DNA from: Verrucomicrobiia bacterium
GTDB lineage: Bacteria; Verrucomicrobiota; Verrucomicrobiia; Limisphaerales; Pedosphaeraceae
Direction: 5' to 3'
DNA: 64,000 nt
NCBI GenBank assembly: GCA_036268055.1
Contig: DATAUW010000037.1
Span: forward strand, 16,712 to 80,711
Below, piece by piece: positions 53,916 through 63,418 of this stretch. The notes under the pieces were generated by a model. That model made no database searches and was not told where the DNA came from. It saw nothing but the letters and a program-made list of their open reading frames with translations. The first letter of the stretch is position 1; every line of letters begins with the position of its first letter. Made by a program: the position numbers and the translations under genes.

Positions 53916-55058
53916 ATGGAAGAGAATGCAGAAAAAAATTTAAGCCCTGTTCGCAAAAGCATCGGGCGAGTGGTTGGCATCGTCATTATTATCGCGGCAA
54001 TAGTTGTCATGGTGATGGCGATTTGGATTTATGATAATCGTCCTCAAACTGATGACGCGACGTTGCGGGCGAATTTCATTGGGGTCGCGCCGCAAGCCAG
54101 CGGTCATGTCATTGATTTGCGGGTGAAGGATAATCAAGTCGTGAACAAAGGCGATGTGCTTTTTGTCATTGATCCACGGCCTTACGAACACGCTCTTGCC
54201 AAGGCCAAGGCCGCTCTCGTTCTAAGTAGAAAAGAAGTCGAGGGACTTCAGCAAGCATTGAAAGTTGGCGACGCCTCGATTTCGCGGGCCGAAGCGCAAC
54301 GCTTCGCCGCGGAGGCCACGGTTGAACGTGCCGAGGCTGAAGCCAAGGATTCGCAGGATCATGTGAAGCGGCTTGAACCGCTGCTGACGAAAGAATTCGC
54401 GACGCTCGATCTCGTCGAGGCCGCGCGGACACGCCAGCAGATGGCCGACTCGGCAGTGAACGAAGCCAAGCGAGAATTGGCGGCGGCGGCGGCAGGACTT
54501 GAACAAGCGAAGATGGATCGCATTCGCGCGGACGATGCCATCGGGCAGGAGGGCGACTTTAATGCTCGCATCGGCGCGTCCGAGGCCGAGGTGCGGGAAG
54601 CCGAATTGAATCTCGAGTTTTGCACCGTGCGCGCGCCGTTCAGTGGAAAAGTTGTCAACCTGAACATTTCCCTCGGCGAATTCGCCCGGGTGGGCGTTGA
54701 TTTATTTACGCTGGTGGATACGAGCACGTGGTACGCGGTTGCGAATTTTCGCGAGACCCAGTTGAAACATATTGCCGAAGGCGATTCGGCAGAAATTTAT
54801 CTGCAATATCGCGGCGGAAAAAGATTCAAGGGAAAAGTCGTGGGCCTGGCGTGGGCCGTCCTGCCGGAATACGGCACGGCCGCGGCGGGTCTGCCGAATG
54901 TTCCGAGAAACCTGGATTGGGTCCGGCTGGCGCAACGATTTCCCGTGCGGGTGGAGATAACTGATCCGGATGACAACTTCCGCATTGGCGCTTCAGCCGT
55001 GGTGACGATTGACGGACGTCATCAACCCGCCAGGGACTCGGCCAACCGCCAGAATTAA
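53916..55058 (+). CDS. HlyD/EmrA-type periplasmic adaptor (membrane fusion protein)
   Basis: The 380-aa protein has one N-terminal membrane span (VVGIVIIIAAIVVMVMAIWIYDNR). The biotin/lipoyl-like half motif follows (TLRANFIGVAPQASGHVIDLRVKDNQVVNKGDVLFVIDPRPYE), then an alpha-helical hairpin (about 90-200), the second lipoyl half (LEFCTVRAPFSGKVVNLNISLGEFARVGVDLFTLVDTSTWYAVANFRETQLKHI) and a beta-barrel. This is the AaeA/EmrA-type adaptor that joins the inner-membrane pump to the TolC-like channel. The next gene starts directly after its stop (TAAATG). Confidence 0.92.
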   Translation: MEENAEKNLSPVRKSIGRVVGIVIIIAAIVVMVMAIWIYDNRPQTDDATLRANFIGVAPQASGHVIDLRVKDNQVVNKGDVLFVIDPRPYEHALAKAKAALVLSRKEVEGLQQALKVGDASISRAEAQRFAAEATVERAEAEAKDSQDHVKRLEPLLTKEFATLDLVEAARTRQQMADSAVNEAKRELAAAAAGLEQAKMDRIRADDAIGQEGDFNARIGASEAEVREAELNLEFCTVRAPFSGKVVNLNISLGEFARVGVDLFTLVDTSTWYAVANFRETQLKHIAEGDSAEIYLQYRGGKRFKGKVVGLAWAVLPEYGTAAAGLPNVPRNLDWVRLAQRFPVRVEITDPDDNFRIGASAVVTIDGRHQPARDSANRQN

Positions 55059-57179
55059 ATGCCTTCAACGACGACCACATTTTCGCTGCCGAAGTTTGAG
55101 GGCGTCGGCCTGATCGAATTTCTTCGCCAGGAATTGAAACCTTTTCCCGGACGATGGCAGTCCACGGTGAGGCTCACCCTCGCGTGTTTGGCTGCCACGA
55201 TTCCGATCATGGTGTTTCATTTGAAACAACCGGTTATCACGATGATTCTGATATTCCTGATCGCCGGTGGAGACAAGACGACCTCAGTCCTTGGGTTCGT
55301 GCTGTCCATGGTCGGAGTTACGATCGGGTGCGCGTGTCTTTTACTTTTTTATGTCACGGTCGTGGATTTGCCGTGGATGAGAGTAATATGTATTCCGCTA
55401 TTCATCGCTATTTGTCTGTTTATCAACCGTATTTTTACGATGGCGCCGCTGGGAACCGCGATAAGTGTTCCGCTGGCGATTGGAATGGTGATTCCCGACA
55501 TCACCTCCGACTCGGAATTTCTGAACCGCTTTCCATTTAATCTGTGGTGGGCGGCCTTGTTGGGATTGAGCGTCAGTTACATCGCTCATCTGTTGCTTAA
55601 CAAAGACACGTCTCAATCCGTATTGATGCGTGGACTTTTCGCGCGGCTGGATGCCGTTGAAAAATCTTTACGGCGCATGGGCACGGGCAAAGCCAAGGAC
55701 GCGCCCGATCCGGTATTGATCCGTCTGGCTGTGGAAGGAATCGTCGAGCCCCTTCATCTACTGGCCTTGGCGGGAAAAATTGAGCCGTGGCTCAAGCAGC
55801 ATCAGGCGGAACTCCGGGCCAAATTCGTGCTTGCCGATCGGCTGGTGGAATCGGCCGCGCTCTTGGAACAACACAAAAGCATTCACTTTGATGAATCCAT
55901 CGAGCAACGCCTTCTGAACGTCGCCGATGCTTGCCGCGCCTGGCAGGTTGCGATCAAACAGGGGATAAAAATGGAAATCTCCGTGGCTCAAGCTCAACGC
56001 CCGCCTTCAAAAAATTCGACTCTAAATCCCGTTACGCTATTGGAGATGGAAAGAGTGGCGGCCTTGATGCCGTTCACCTTCAGAAATGACGATCTGCCAG
56101 ACGAATTAAAACCGCCGCCGGAAAAGAAAAAAGGAAGTCTGCTGGTTCCGGATGCTTTCACGAATCCTGAATATATATATTTTGGAGTCAAAGGAGGCGT
56201 GGCTGCATTGATCTGTTATTTGATTTTTACTTCCGTGAAATATGAGGGGATTGATACCGCCATCACCACCTGCGTCGTCTGCTCGCTGGCAACCGTTGGT
56301 GCGAGTGTGCAAAAAGGGATTTTACGAATCGCCGGGGCGGCCGTCGGCGGTCTGCTGGGCTTCCTCACCCTGGCGTACGTCTTTCCGAACTTGGATTCAC
56401 TCGGCGGGTTTTGGTTCCCGGTTGCGGCAGTCACCGGCTTGGCGGCGTGGGTCAATTTCGGAAGTGCGCGCATCGCCTACTGCGGTTTTCAAATCAACTA
56501 CGCGTTCTTCAACTGCGTGCTGCAAAGCTACGGCCCCTACACGGAATTGCGCGTCGTGCGCGACCGCCTCATCGGCATTCTCCTTGGGCTTTTGGTGTAC
56601 GGATTTATCAATGCCCGATTGTGGCCTGTGAGCGCGGTGCAGAAAACCGAGGAGAAAATTGCCGATACGCTGCGCCTGCTGGCGAAAATGATATTGCTCA
56701 ATGACGATGGACTGGACCCAAAACCACAACTGGCAGAAGCCTACAGCATACGATTGCAGTTGTATCAACACCTGACTGGCGTTCGGCAGCTTCTCGAAAG
56801 TTCGAAATTTGAAGGGAATAAGTCGCGGCGCGAATATCTGGAAAAAGTGCGGGACGATGTGGAACTGATCTTCCTGCGCATCCTGGCCATCATCCAGCAT
56901 CGGGCAGATTTGCGACCGCAAATGGCGCCTGCACTCGTACGCGTAACCGCGCTTCGGCTGAAGGCACTGGCGAGCGAAACCTTGCTCAAGTTTGCGAATC
57001 GTATTGAAGGAAAAACCGCTGCTCCCCTCCCCGACTTGCCAGGGGCGATGGATGGACTCGCGCGCGCTGTCAGTGCGGAAATCGGCACGGTAACTGACGC
57101 CGATAACGCCAACAAAATTCTAGCACGGCTGGCCCTGTATTCGGAAACAGTTTTAATCACACAAAATATGACCCGATAG
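55059..57179 (+). CDS. FUSC-family inner-membrane efflux pump (AaeB-like)
   Basis: The 706-aa protein has two blocks of membrane spans. The N-terminal one is at about 30-185 (LTLACLAATIPIMVFHLKQPVITMILIFLIAGG...) and the C-terminal one at about 370-520 (GVKGGVAALICYLIFTSVKYEGIDTAITTCVVCSLATVGASVQKGILRIAGAAVGGLLGF). Cytoplasmic helical regions follow each. This is the fusaric-acid-resistance/aromatic acid exporter layout. With the TolC, YtcA and HlyD proteins it forms a complete tripartite export system, probably for aromatic acids or similar toxic compounds, for instance plant phenolics. The substrate is inferred. No regulator gene sits beside the operon. Confidence 0.9.
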   Translation: MPSTTTTFSLPKFEGVGLIEFLRQELKPFPGRWQSTVRLTLACLAATIPIMVFHLKQPVITMILIFLIAGGDKTTSVLGFVLSMVGVTIGCACLLLFYVTVVDLPWMRVICIPLFIAICLFINRIFTMAPLGTAISVPLAIGMVIPDITSDSEFLNRFPFNLWWAALLGLSVSYIAHLLLNKDTSQSVLMRGLFARLDAVEKSLRRMGTGKAKDAPDPVLIRLAVEGIVEPLHLLALAGKIEPWLKQHQAELRAKFVLADRLVESAALLEQHKSIHFDESIEQRLLNVADACRAWQVAIKQGIKMEISVAQAQRPPSKNSTLNPVTLLEMERVAALMPFTFRNDDLPDELKPPPEKKKGSLLVPDAFTNPEYIYFGVKGGVAALICYLIFTSVKYEGIDTAITTCVVCSLATVGASVQKGILRIAGAAVGGLLGFLTLAYVFPNLDSLGGFWFPVAAVTGLAAWVNFGSARIAYCGFQINYAFFNCVLQSYGPYTELRVVRDRLIGILLGLLVYGFINARLWPVSAVQKTEEKIADTLRLLAKMILLNDDGLDPKPQLAEAYSIRLQLYQHLTGVRQLLESSKFEGNKSRREYLEKVRDDVELIFLRILAIIQHRADLRPQMAPALVRVTALRLKALASETLLKFANRIEGKTAAPLPDLPGAMDGLARAVSAEIGTVTDADNANKILARLALYSETVLITQNMTR

Positions 57180-57243
57180 TCGTGGCTTAAAAAACAGTTT
57201 AGTCTCAAGACCGAATTGGTTTTTCGATCAGAAAATCAATTAA

Positions 57244-58119
57244 CTATTTAGCGGCATCATCTTTGGCAACCAAATCTCTGATAACATCCTGAAGCGTTAT
57301 GCTTCCGGTTAAGTGTTCCGTAAGGCCGCCTTCAAAATCAATCCAGCCTTCGTTAAATCCGTCCAGCATCCGAATCCGTGGCAGCGGATTTTTCATTCCT
57401 TGCGACTTAAAAAGCGGCTCCCAGGATTCATGCGGCACAATTTCCGCCCGCTCCGGCTTGCCCAGGAGCTTGGCGAACGTGGCGGCAATCTCATTAGGCG
57501 TCACCCGCCTGGGTCCTTCCAACTCGACGATGCGGCGGCCATTCCACTGTTCTTGAATAAGTTTGGCTGCCGTCTTGCCGATGTCGGCCGTCGCCACCAT
57601 CGGCACGGGCTTATCAAGCGGTTGAATAAAACTTGGAATCACGCCACGTTCCCGCGCGGGGCTCACATCCCAACTGCAATTCTCCATGAACCAGGCGGGG
57701 CGAAGGATGCTCAACGGCATGGTCAAAGAGCTGATCGCTTGTTCGATGATGGTATGTTGGCTGAGAAGATTTGATTGGCTCGCCTGCGCTCCGATGGTTG
57801 AAAGATAAACCACTCGCGCCGGGCGCGCGGCTTCCAGTGCCGATTTCAAAGTTGCTCCGATGGCCCGCGCCTCGGGGAAATCCGGCAGCGGATCGAAACT
57901 CGGCGGAACCACCACGAACACGCCCTCACATCCGCGAAAAGCTTCGGTCAAGGCGCTGGCGTCGTTTATATCGGCAACCACAAGTTCCACACCGGCTCTT
58001 TCCCAATGCGCTGCTTTGGCCTTGTCGCGCACCACGCCGCGCACTTTTTTTCCGGCGTTGATCAAGGCCCTTGCGGTTGCACCTCCGACCTTTCCAGTGA
58101 TTCCAGTTATGGCATACAT
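57244..58119 (-). CDS. NmrA-like NAD(P)-binding protein (atypical short-chain dehydrogenase)
   Basis: The 291-aa protein starts with the nucleotide-binding motif MYAITGITGKVGGATARALINAGKKVRGVVRD. NmrA/QOR2-type features follow (VELVVADINDASALTEAFRGCEGVFVVVPPS, RVVYLSTIGAQASQ, SILRPAWFMENCSWD, GRRIVELEGPRRVTPNEIA). The ATG at 58119 has GGAG eight bases upstream. Relatives reduce quinones or sense NAD(P) redox state; the catalytic Tyr-Lys pair of classical SDRs is not evident. The gene is convergent with the efflux operon and may stand alone. Confidence 0.88.
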   Translation of the reverse strand: MYAITGITGKVGGATARALINAGKKVRGVVRDKAKAAHWERAGVELVVADINDASALTEAFRGCEGVFVVVPPSFDPLPDFPEARAIGATLKSALEAARPARVVYLSTIGAQASQSNLLSQHTIIEQAISSLTMPLSILRPAWFMENCSWDVSPARERGVIPSFIQPLDKPVPMVATADIGKTAAKLIQEQWNGRRIVELEGPRRVTPNEIAATFAKLLGKPERAEIVPHESWEPLFKSQGMKNPLPRIRMLDGFNEGWIDFEGGLTEHLTGSITLQDVIRDLVAKDDAAK

Positions 58120-58330
58120 ATAATTCTCCTTCGTAATCGTTTTGTATTTATTTCTCAAAGTCCGCGCCAAGCGCGATGGTAAAGGCAATCAAATTCGTAA
58201 GCCAATCCTGTTAAACTTACTTGCTGATGAACTTGCCCGGAAAATTTGATTCGCCCTGAATAAAGAGAAACGGCCGGTTGAATCTCACTCAAAATGATTC
58301 CTTCAGGGCGGTGAAGATTGCTGGACCGCA

Positions 58331-58456
58331 ATGCCATCCGGAACTTATACGTTCGCCCAATTAAGCGCCGCCTATCCCGCCAACTTTCCATTGACATGGG
58401 TGGCGCAGCCCGGCGGAACCGCTACCAACGGCGGCAGTATCACCGTATTGCTATAA
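58331..58456 (+). pseudogene. Possible C-terminal remnant of a secreted protein gene
   Basis: In the 377-bp gap between 58119 and 58497, one frame gives MPSGTYTFAQLSAAYPANFP followed by LTWVAQPGGTATNGGSITVL and a stop. This reads like the beta-rich end of an exported protein and is open further upstream, but no full gene or ribosome site is seen. It could be a decayed gene end or chance. Confidence 0.25.
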
Positions 58457-58496
58457 ACCATCGTGCTCCGATTTCGCCTGCCGCAGCCTGGAATGG

Positions 58497-60446
58497 CTAC
58501 CACACGCGGATCATCACCACTCCGTGGCGCGGAACATTGGCCGTGAACGAATCCGCAAACTTCCCCAGATCGCGTTGCCGCCAGAGATCGCGCACTTTGT
58601 GTTTGCCGTGCAGGCCGAGCGTTTTCCAATCAGCCCGCACGTCGGCGGCAGCCTCACTCCGATTGAAAAGACCAATGGCTTTGGAACCGTCCTGCATTGT
58701 TTTGGCCCACACTTCGAAATCTCCGTCCTCGGCCACGCGTGCCGCCTCTTTTCCCAGCGGGTCCTGATTCACCGCGAGGACTTCGTCGTTGGAAAGCAGG
58801 TTCAACGTAAAATCATCCAGTTGCGACATATCGCAACCGATGAGCAACGGCGACGCCAGCAGACACCAAAGGCTGATATGCGTGTATTGCTCGTTGGGCG
58901 TCAGATGCGTCGGACGAAGATTTCCCCACCCGAGGCGTCCCACGACCAGCATGTCGGGATCGTTCCAATGCCCCGGCCCCGCGTAATCTCCGTGGCCGTT
59001 CTGATTGAAACCGATATTCGCCATGCTGCCCCACGAATCCGAAATATCACCCGTCGTGCGCCAGCAATTCCCACCCACCTGCGCGCCCCACTTCCAGACG
59101 TCGCCCATTCCGTATTGGCAAAGGCTGAACACGATGTCGCGATTCACCGAGTCCAGGGCGGTGCGCATAATTTTGTATGGCTTCATCAACCGCTGTTGTT
59201 CCGGGAGCGTTTTATCCTGGACCTGCTCGTAGGAGCACCAATCGTATTTCAAATAATCAAATCCCCACGCGGCATACTGCTGCGCGTCGAGCTGTTCGTG
59301 CTGCCAGCTCGCTTCAAACCCCCCGCAAGTTCTGGGTCCGGGCGAGGAATAAATCCCGATCTTCAAACCCTTGGAATGGACATAATCCGTAAGCGCCTTC
59401 ATGTCGGGAAATTTTTTGTTGGACTGGATGCGCCCCTCCGCGTCGCGCGAGTCTTCCCAGCAATCATCAATGTTGATGTAAGTCCAGCCGTGATTGATCA
59501 ATCCGCTGGCCACCAAAGCGTCCGCCGCGGCACGCACCTTCTGATCATCCACCGCGCCGGCAAAACAATTCCAACTGTTCCAGCCCATTGGCGGAGTCAG
59601 CGAAATCTCCGGGCCGCAAACAATCCGCAACGCCGCCTTGCTCGCGCCGAGCCGGTTTTCCGCGCGCAAAGTGAGATCATAATTGCCGGGCTTCGACAGC
59701 GAACCGGTGAGTTGTCCGGTGGCCGGATCAAACTGCAGTCCTTCGGGCAAATGTCCACAGGAGAATTTCATCGGACGATCACCCGTGGCTGGCACGGTGA
59801 AGAGAACCGGGTGGCCGGGGCGCACGCCGAAAACCCGCGGCCCGTTGATGCGTGGCGTGGACGGCGCGGTCGGCGTCAATATTACAGCCACCTCTCGCGG
59901 AGCAGCTGCGGTCACCGGTGCCGCGCCGCTGTATTCAAATTTGGCCTCCGCCCAATCCGCGTGATCAAAACTAATCCCGTCATTGGCATCGCCGACCCGC
60001 AAGAGAAGCGTTTGGATGCCGCTGAGTGGCACCTCCACCGCCTTGGCGGGTTCACCGGCCTTCATGACCCCGCTGCGCCAGAGAATTTTGCCATCGCCAA
60101 TGACAAAAAATTCAATGCTGGCAAGACTATTGGTTTCTTCCGAGTCCAAGCCGACCAGGCTGCTGAATTTGTTCCCGGAGCCATGAAGATCAACATAGAG
60201 CGCACTGACCGCATGTGTGCCCAAGCCGCGGTCAAACGACTGCTTGCCAATGCGCAAGGAATGTCCGTCCACGGATTTATCCTTTTGTGGCTGGCCCCAG
60301 TCCTGCGAAGTATTGCTGAGGTCCAGTTCATCCAGCCAGACGGTACTCGCTTTGAGTTGCCCGGCGCTCAGGAAAATAATCGCGGCCAACGCCAGGATAC
60401 GGCCCCGCGCAAAAGGAAATGAAGTTAAGATATTCAAGCCAGACAT
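58497..60446 (-). CDS. Secreted GH27 alpha-galactosidase with N-terminal NPCBM domain
   Basis: This protein of about 649 aa has a signal peptide (ARGRILALAAIIFLSAGQLKA). An NPCBM sugar-binding domain follows (VWLDELDLSNTSQDWGQPQKDKSVDGHSLRIGKQSFDRGLGTHA..., about 20-150), then an Ig-like domain (about 175-270) and a GH27 barrel. The barrel shows GWNSWNCFAG, WTYINIDDCWED, GLKIGIYSSPGPRTCGGFEASWQHE, LKYDWCSY (nucleophile Asp near residue 400), WRTTGDISDSW (acid/base Asp near 468) and WNDPDMLVVG. A small C-terminal beta domain closes it. It should release terminal alpha-galactose from plant oligo- or polysaccharides. The chosen ATG (60446) lies just before the signal peptide; in-frame starts upstream would add up to 15 residues. 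Confidence 0.93.
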   Translation of the reverse strand: MSGLNILTSFPFARGRILALAAIIFLSAGQLKASTVWLDELDLSNTSQDWGQPQKDKSVDGHSLRIGKQSFDRGLGTHAVSALYVDLHGSGNKFSSLVGLDSEETNSLASIEFFVIGDGKILWRSGVMKAGEPAKAVEVPLSGIQTLLLRVGDANDGISFDHADWAEAKFEYSGAAPVTAAAPREVAVILTPTAPSTPRINGPRVFGVRPGHPVLFTVPATGDRPMKFSCGHLPEGLQFDPATGQLTGSLSKPGNYDLTLRAENRLGASKAALRIVCGPEISLTPPMGWNSWNCFAGAVDDQKVRAAADALVASGLINHGWTYINIDDCWEDSRDAEGRIQSNKKFPDMKALTDYVHSKGLKIGIYSSPGPRTCGGFEASWQHEQLDAQQYAAWGFDYLKYDWCSYEQVQDKTLPEQQRLMKPYKIMRTALDSVNRDIVFSLCQYGMGDVWKWGAQVGGNCWRTTGDISDSWGSMANIGFNQNGHGDYAGPGHWNDPDMLVVGRLGWGNLRPTHLTPNEQYTHISLWCLLASPLLIGCDMSQLDDFTLNLLSNDEVLAVNQDPLGKEAARVAEDGDFEVWAKTMQDGSKAIGLFNRSEAAADVRADWKTLGLHGKHKVRDLWRQRDLGKFADSFTANVPRHGVVMIRVW

Positions 60447-60720
60447 AATTGTTGATTCCGCAACGGCGATGCAAACCATAAATTCGGACAAGCGCGCCCC
60501 GTTATTGCGGGAGCGCTTGCCATTAAATAAACGCGAACGATCTGCTGATTAAGCTGGGTGGCCGGAACAACTCATTCTTGGCGTTTAACAATAGGAGTGC
60601 CTGAGCATTTATCGCTTTGGCCATCTGCTTTTTCTAGGTGAGATTCAGGCTGGGTTTTGTTACAAATATCTGGAACAGAAAAAAACGTGAATTCAAATGG
60701 GACTGAGGTAAAATGCGGAC

Positions 60721-62724
60721 GTGATCGAAGGAAGCAGAGCTGAACAGGAAATCGCACAAGTGGAAAGACAAGCTCAAAATCCACCAAAATCCGTTCAACT
60801 TCTCATGGCTGCGGTTGGTTCAGGGCGCGCGGCTGAAAAAATCGTACAGCGGGCTTCAAATTTAGCCGCGACCTTAAAATGCCCGTGGATTGCCGTATAT
60901 GTGGATGTGCAGTCACCCCTGCATGGCGGAGATCAGATCCAGATCGGAAAGGCGCTCGAATTGGCGAGGGAATTGGGTGCTGAGGTTATCACGGTCACGG
61001 GAACTGATCTGGTAGGTTGTTTGTTGCGGGTGGCACGGCAGCGCAACGTGAGTCAAATCGTTATTGGAAAATCCGGCGCTTCTATCAGGAGATTTTTCCG
61101 GCACGATCAAGTCTTGAACCAGCTGATTCGCGAGAGCGATGACCTGGAAGTTCACGTGGTGAATTCCGGAAGCAAGGTTCGCGAGTCAATGCCGCCGCGC
61201 TGGCAGGATTTAAAGGAATTTACCTGGTTCCAATATTTGTTTGCCGTGGGTGTGATTGTTGCGGTGACGTTTGCCGTGATGTCATCGGGTTCGTGGATCG
61301 GCCCTCCCGAAGCGGCTGCTTTAATCTTTCTGCTGGCGGTGGTGGTGTTGGGTTCGCTCTTCGGGCGGGGGCCGACTCTCGTGGCAGCGTTAACGAGCGC
61401 ACTGCTTTGGGATTATTTCATCCTGCCCCCCGTCTTTAAATTTAGCATTTCCCGTTTCGGTGATGCGCTGGCATTTGGAATGTACTTTGTCGTCGCCTTA
61501 TTCATGGGGCACCTTACCAGCCGCATCCGGGCGCAACAAAAAATTGAAAGCCTGGGCGAGGAGCGAGCGACGGCCCTGTATTTATTGACACGAGAATTAA
61601 GCGCCGCCGCGAATCTTGATCAGATTATTCGACGGGCGGTGCTTCAATTGGAACAAGTTTTTCAAGCTCAATGTGCCGTTCTGTTGGACGCTTCGGTTAA
61701 TGAAAAAAAACAAAGGCTGCATTGGGCCAGCACGTTCACGCCCAGTGAGGAAGGCCGGCGCGCGGCGAATTGGGTTTTTGAGCATTCCCAAAACGCCGGT
61801 AAATTCACCAGCCATTTTCCGCTCGCGGATGCCTTTTATATTCCACTCATTAGCACCCAGGGTGTTCTCGGTGTCGTGGGGCTGCAATTCACGCAAGCCT
61901 TTCCTCCAACCGTACACCAATTAAATTTGCTGGACGCTTTCGTGGAGCAAATCGTGCTCGCGCTTGATCGCAAGCGGCTGAATGAAATTTCCGAACGCGC
62001 AAAAGTCCTCGCTGAGTCCGAACGGCTCACGAAGACGCTGCTGGATTCCATGTCCCACGAAGTCCGAACACCCATCACGGCGATCATGGGCGCCACCAGC
62101 ATCCTGGCAGAACTGGAAAAGGACGATGGACACGCGCTGCAAAGAGAGATGGTCGGCGAGATACAGGAGGCCACGGGAAGATTGAACCGGCTGGTTGGAA
62201 ATTTTCTTGAAGTGAGCCATTTGGAATCGGGCACGGTCAAGCCGAACATGAATGACTGTGAGGTGAGTGATTTGATCTACACGGTGCTGGCGGAAATGGA
62301 GAAGGAACTCGTCCGGCATCAAGTTAGTGTTGCCGTGGCGCCGGATTTGCCACTAGTCTGGATGGACTTCGTGCTTATGCAACATGCGTTGACTAACTTA
62401 TTGTCCAATGCCGTCCTCCATACTCCCGCCGGAACATTGATAGAAGTGTCCGCCCGCATCGAACACGGCGCCCTCGATATTATTGTCGCCGATAGCGGTC
62501 CAGGAATTCCCGCCGCTTCCCTGGACAAGATATTCAACAAGTTTTACCGCGCCCCCAACGCGCCGGATGGAGGCACCGGCCTTGGCCTTTCTCTGGTGAA
62601 GGGCTTCATGGAAGCACAAGGCGGCGTGGGAACAGCGGAAAATCGGGCCGAAGGCGGAGCAAAGTTTATCCTGCATTTGCCGCTGAAAGAAAAAATGATT
62701 CCTGTGGAAAAAATCTATGAGTGA
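60721..62724 (+). CDS. KdpD-like sensor histidine kinase lacking the N-terminal KdpD domain
   Basis: The 667-aa protein has a USP-like domain at about 20-140 (VQLLMAAVGSGRAAEKIVQRASNLAATLKCPWIAVYVDV...IVIGKSGASIRRFF). Four DUF4118 membrane spans follow (about 165-275), then a GAF domain (about 300-430), a HisKA domain with SMSHEVRTPITAI (phospho-His near 446) and an ATPase domain (NLLSNAVLHTP, VADSGPGIP, GGTGLGLSLVKGF). This is KdpD without its first 200-odd residues, the Walker-bearing KdpD domain. The start is a GTG at 60721. The next gene overlaps it by eight bases. It probably senses K+ limitation or osmotic stress, but no kdpFABC genes are in the window. Confidence 0.88.
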   Translation: MIEGSRAEQEIAQVERQAQNPPKSVQLLMAAVGSGRAAEKIVQRASNLAATLKCPWIAVYVDVQSPLHGGDQIQIGKALELARELGAEVITVTGTDLVGCLLRVARQRNVSQIVIGKSGASIRRFFRHDQVLNQLIRESDDLEVHVVNSGSKVRESMPPRWQDLKEFTWFQYLFAVGVIVAVTFAVMSSGSWIGPPEAAALIFLLAVVVLGSLFGRGPTLVAALTSALLWDYFILPPVFKFSISRFGDALAFGMYFVVALFMGHLTSRIRAQQKIESLGEERATALYLLTRELSAAANLDQIIRRAVLQLEQVFQAQCAVLLDASVNEKKQRLHWASTFTPSEEGRRAANWVFEHSQNAGKFTSHFPLADAFYIPLISTQGVLGVVGLQFTQAFPPTVHQLNLLDAFVEQIVLALDRKRLNEISERAKVLAESERLTKTLLDSMSHEVRTPITAIMGATSILAELEKDDGHALQREMVGEIQEATGRLNRLVGNFLEVSHLESGTVKPNMNDCEVSDLIYTVLAEMEKELVRHQVSVAVAPDLPLVWMDFVLMQHALTNLLSNAVLHTPAGTLIEVSARIEHGALDIIVADSGPGIPAASLDKIFNKFYRAPNAPDGGTGLGLSLVKGFMEAQGGVGTAENRAEGGAKFILHLPLKEKMIPVEKIYE

Positions 62725-63418
62725 TGCGGCACGCCAGCTCCCATCGTTATTAGTCATCGAAGATGAAGTTCAGATCCGGCGCTTATTGCGCGGTTATCTC
62801 GAGCGGAATGGGTTTAATATCATTGAAGCCGCCAATGGCGAAGCGGGGCTTTCCAGCGCGCTTTCATATCAACCGCAACTCATCCTGCTCGATCTTCGGC
62901 TGCCCGATATGGATGGGCTGGAAGTACTCAAGCGATTGCGCGAATGGAGCCAGGCGCCTGTGATTGTCATTTCCGTGCGAAGTCGTGAAGCCGACAAAAT
63001 CGCCGCGCTGAATGGCGGCGCGAACGATTATCTGACAAAACCTTTTGGCACTGGTGAACTGCTTGCCCGCGTGCGAGTCGCGCTGCGTTCGGCCAAACCG
63101 ATGAACAAGCCAGAGCTGTTTCGCTCGGGACCGCTCAGCGTGGATTTGCCCACCCGCACGGTCACAGTGCAAGACCGAACGGTCCGGCTGACTCCCACAG
63201 AGTATTCACTGTTGCTATTCTTCGTTCAACACGCCGGCAAAGTGCTCACACACGACCAGATTTTACGCGAAGTTTGGGGTGAGGAGAAATTGGATGAACT
63301 TCAAACCTTGCGCGTTTACATGTGGCACCTGAGAAAAAAACTGGAGCCCAATCCCGAAAAAGCGGAATTACTGATCACTGAACCGGGCGTCGGGTATCGG
63401 CTTATGGTGCGGGATTGA
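62717..63418 (+). CDS. KdpE-like response regulator (OmpR family)
   Basis: The 233-aa protein has a receiver domain with acidic pair IEDE, phospho-Asp at about residue 59 (LILLDLRLPDMDGLEVL), Ser of VISVRS and Lys of YLTKPF. An OmpR-type winged helix follows (VRLTPTEYSLLLFFVQHAGKVLTHDQILREVWGEEKLDELQTLRVYMWHLRKKLEPNPEKAELLITEPGVGYRLM). The match to KdpE is close across the whole length. It overlaps the kinase gene by eight bases, so the two are made together. The expected targets, kdp genes, may lie outside the window. Confidence 0.92.
   Translation: MSDAARQLPSLLVIEDEVQIRRLLRGYLERNGFNIIEAANGEAGLSSALSYQPQLILLDLRLPDMDGLEVLKRLREWSQAPVIVISVRSREADKIAALNGGANDYLTKPFGTGELLARVRVALRSAKPMNKPELFRSGPLSVDLPTRTVTVQDRTVRLTPTEYSLLLFFVQHAGKVLTHDQILREVWGEEKLDELQTLRVYMWHLRKKLEPNPEKAELLITEPGVGYRLMVRD

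Noticed and set aside
58524..60422. 632-codon plus-strand open frame opposite the GH27 gene
   Set aside because: It lies wholly antisense to a gene with complete GH27 motifs and a signal peptide. The translated protein is rich in Arg, His and Pro with no domain, as expected from a GC-rich shadow frame.
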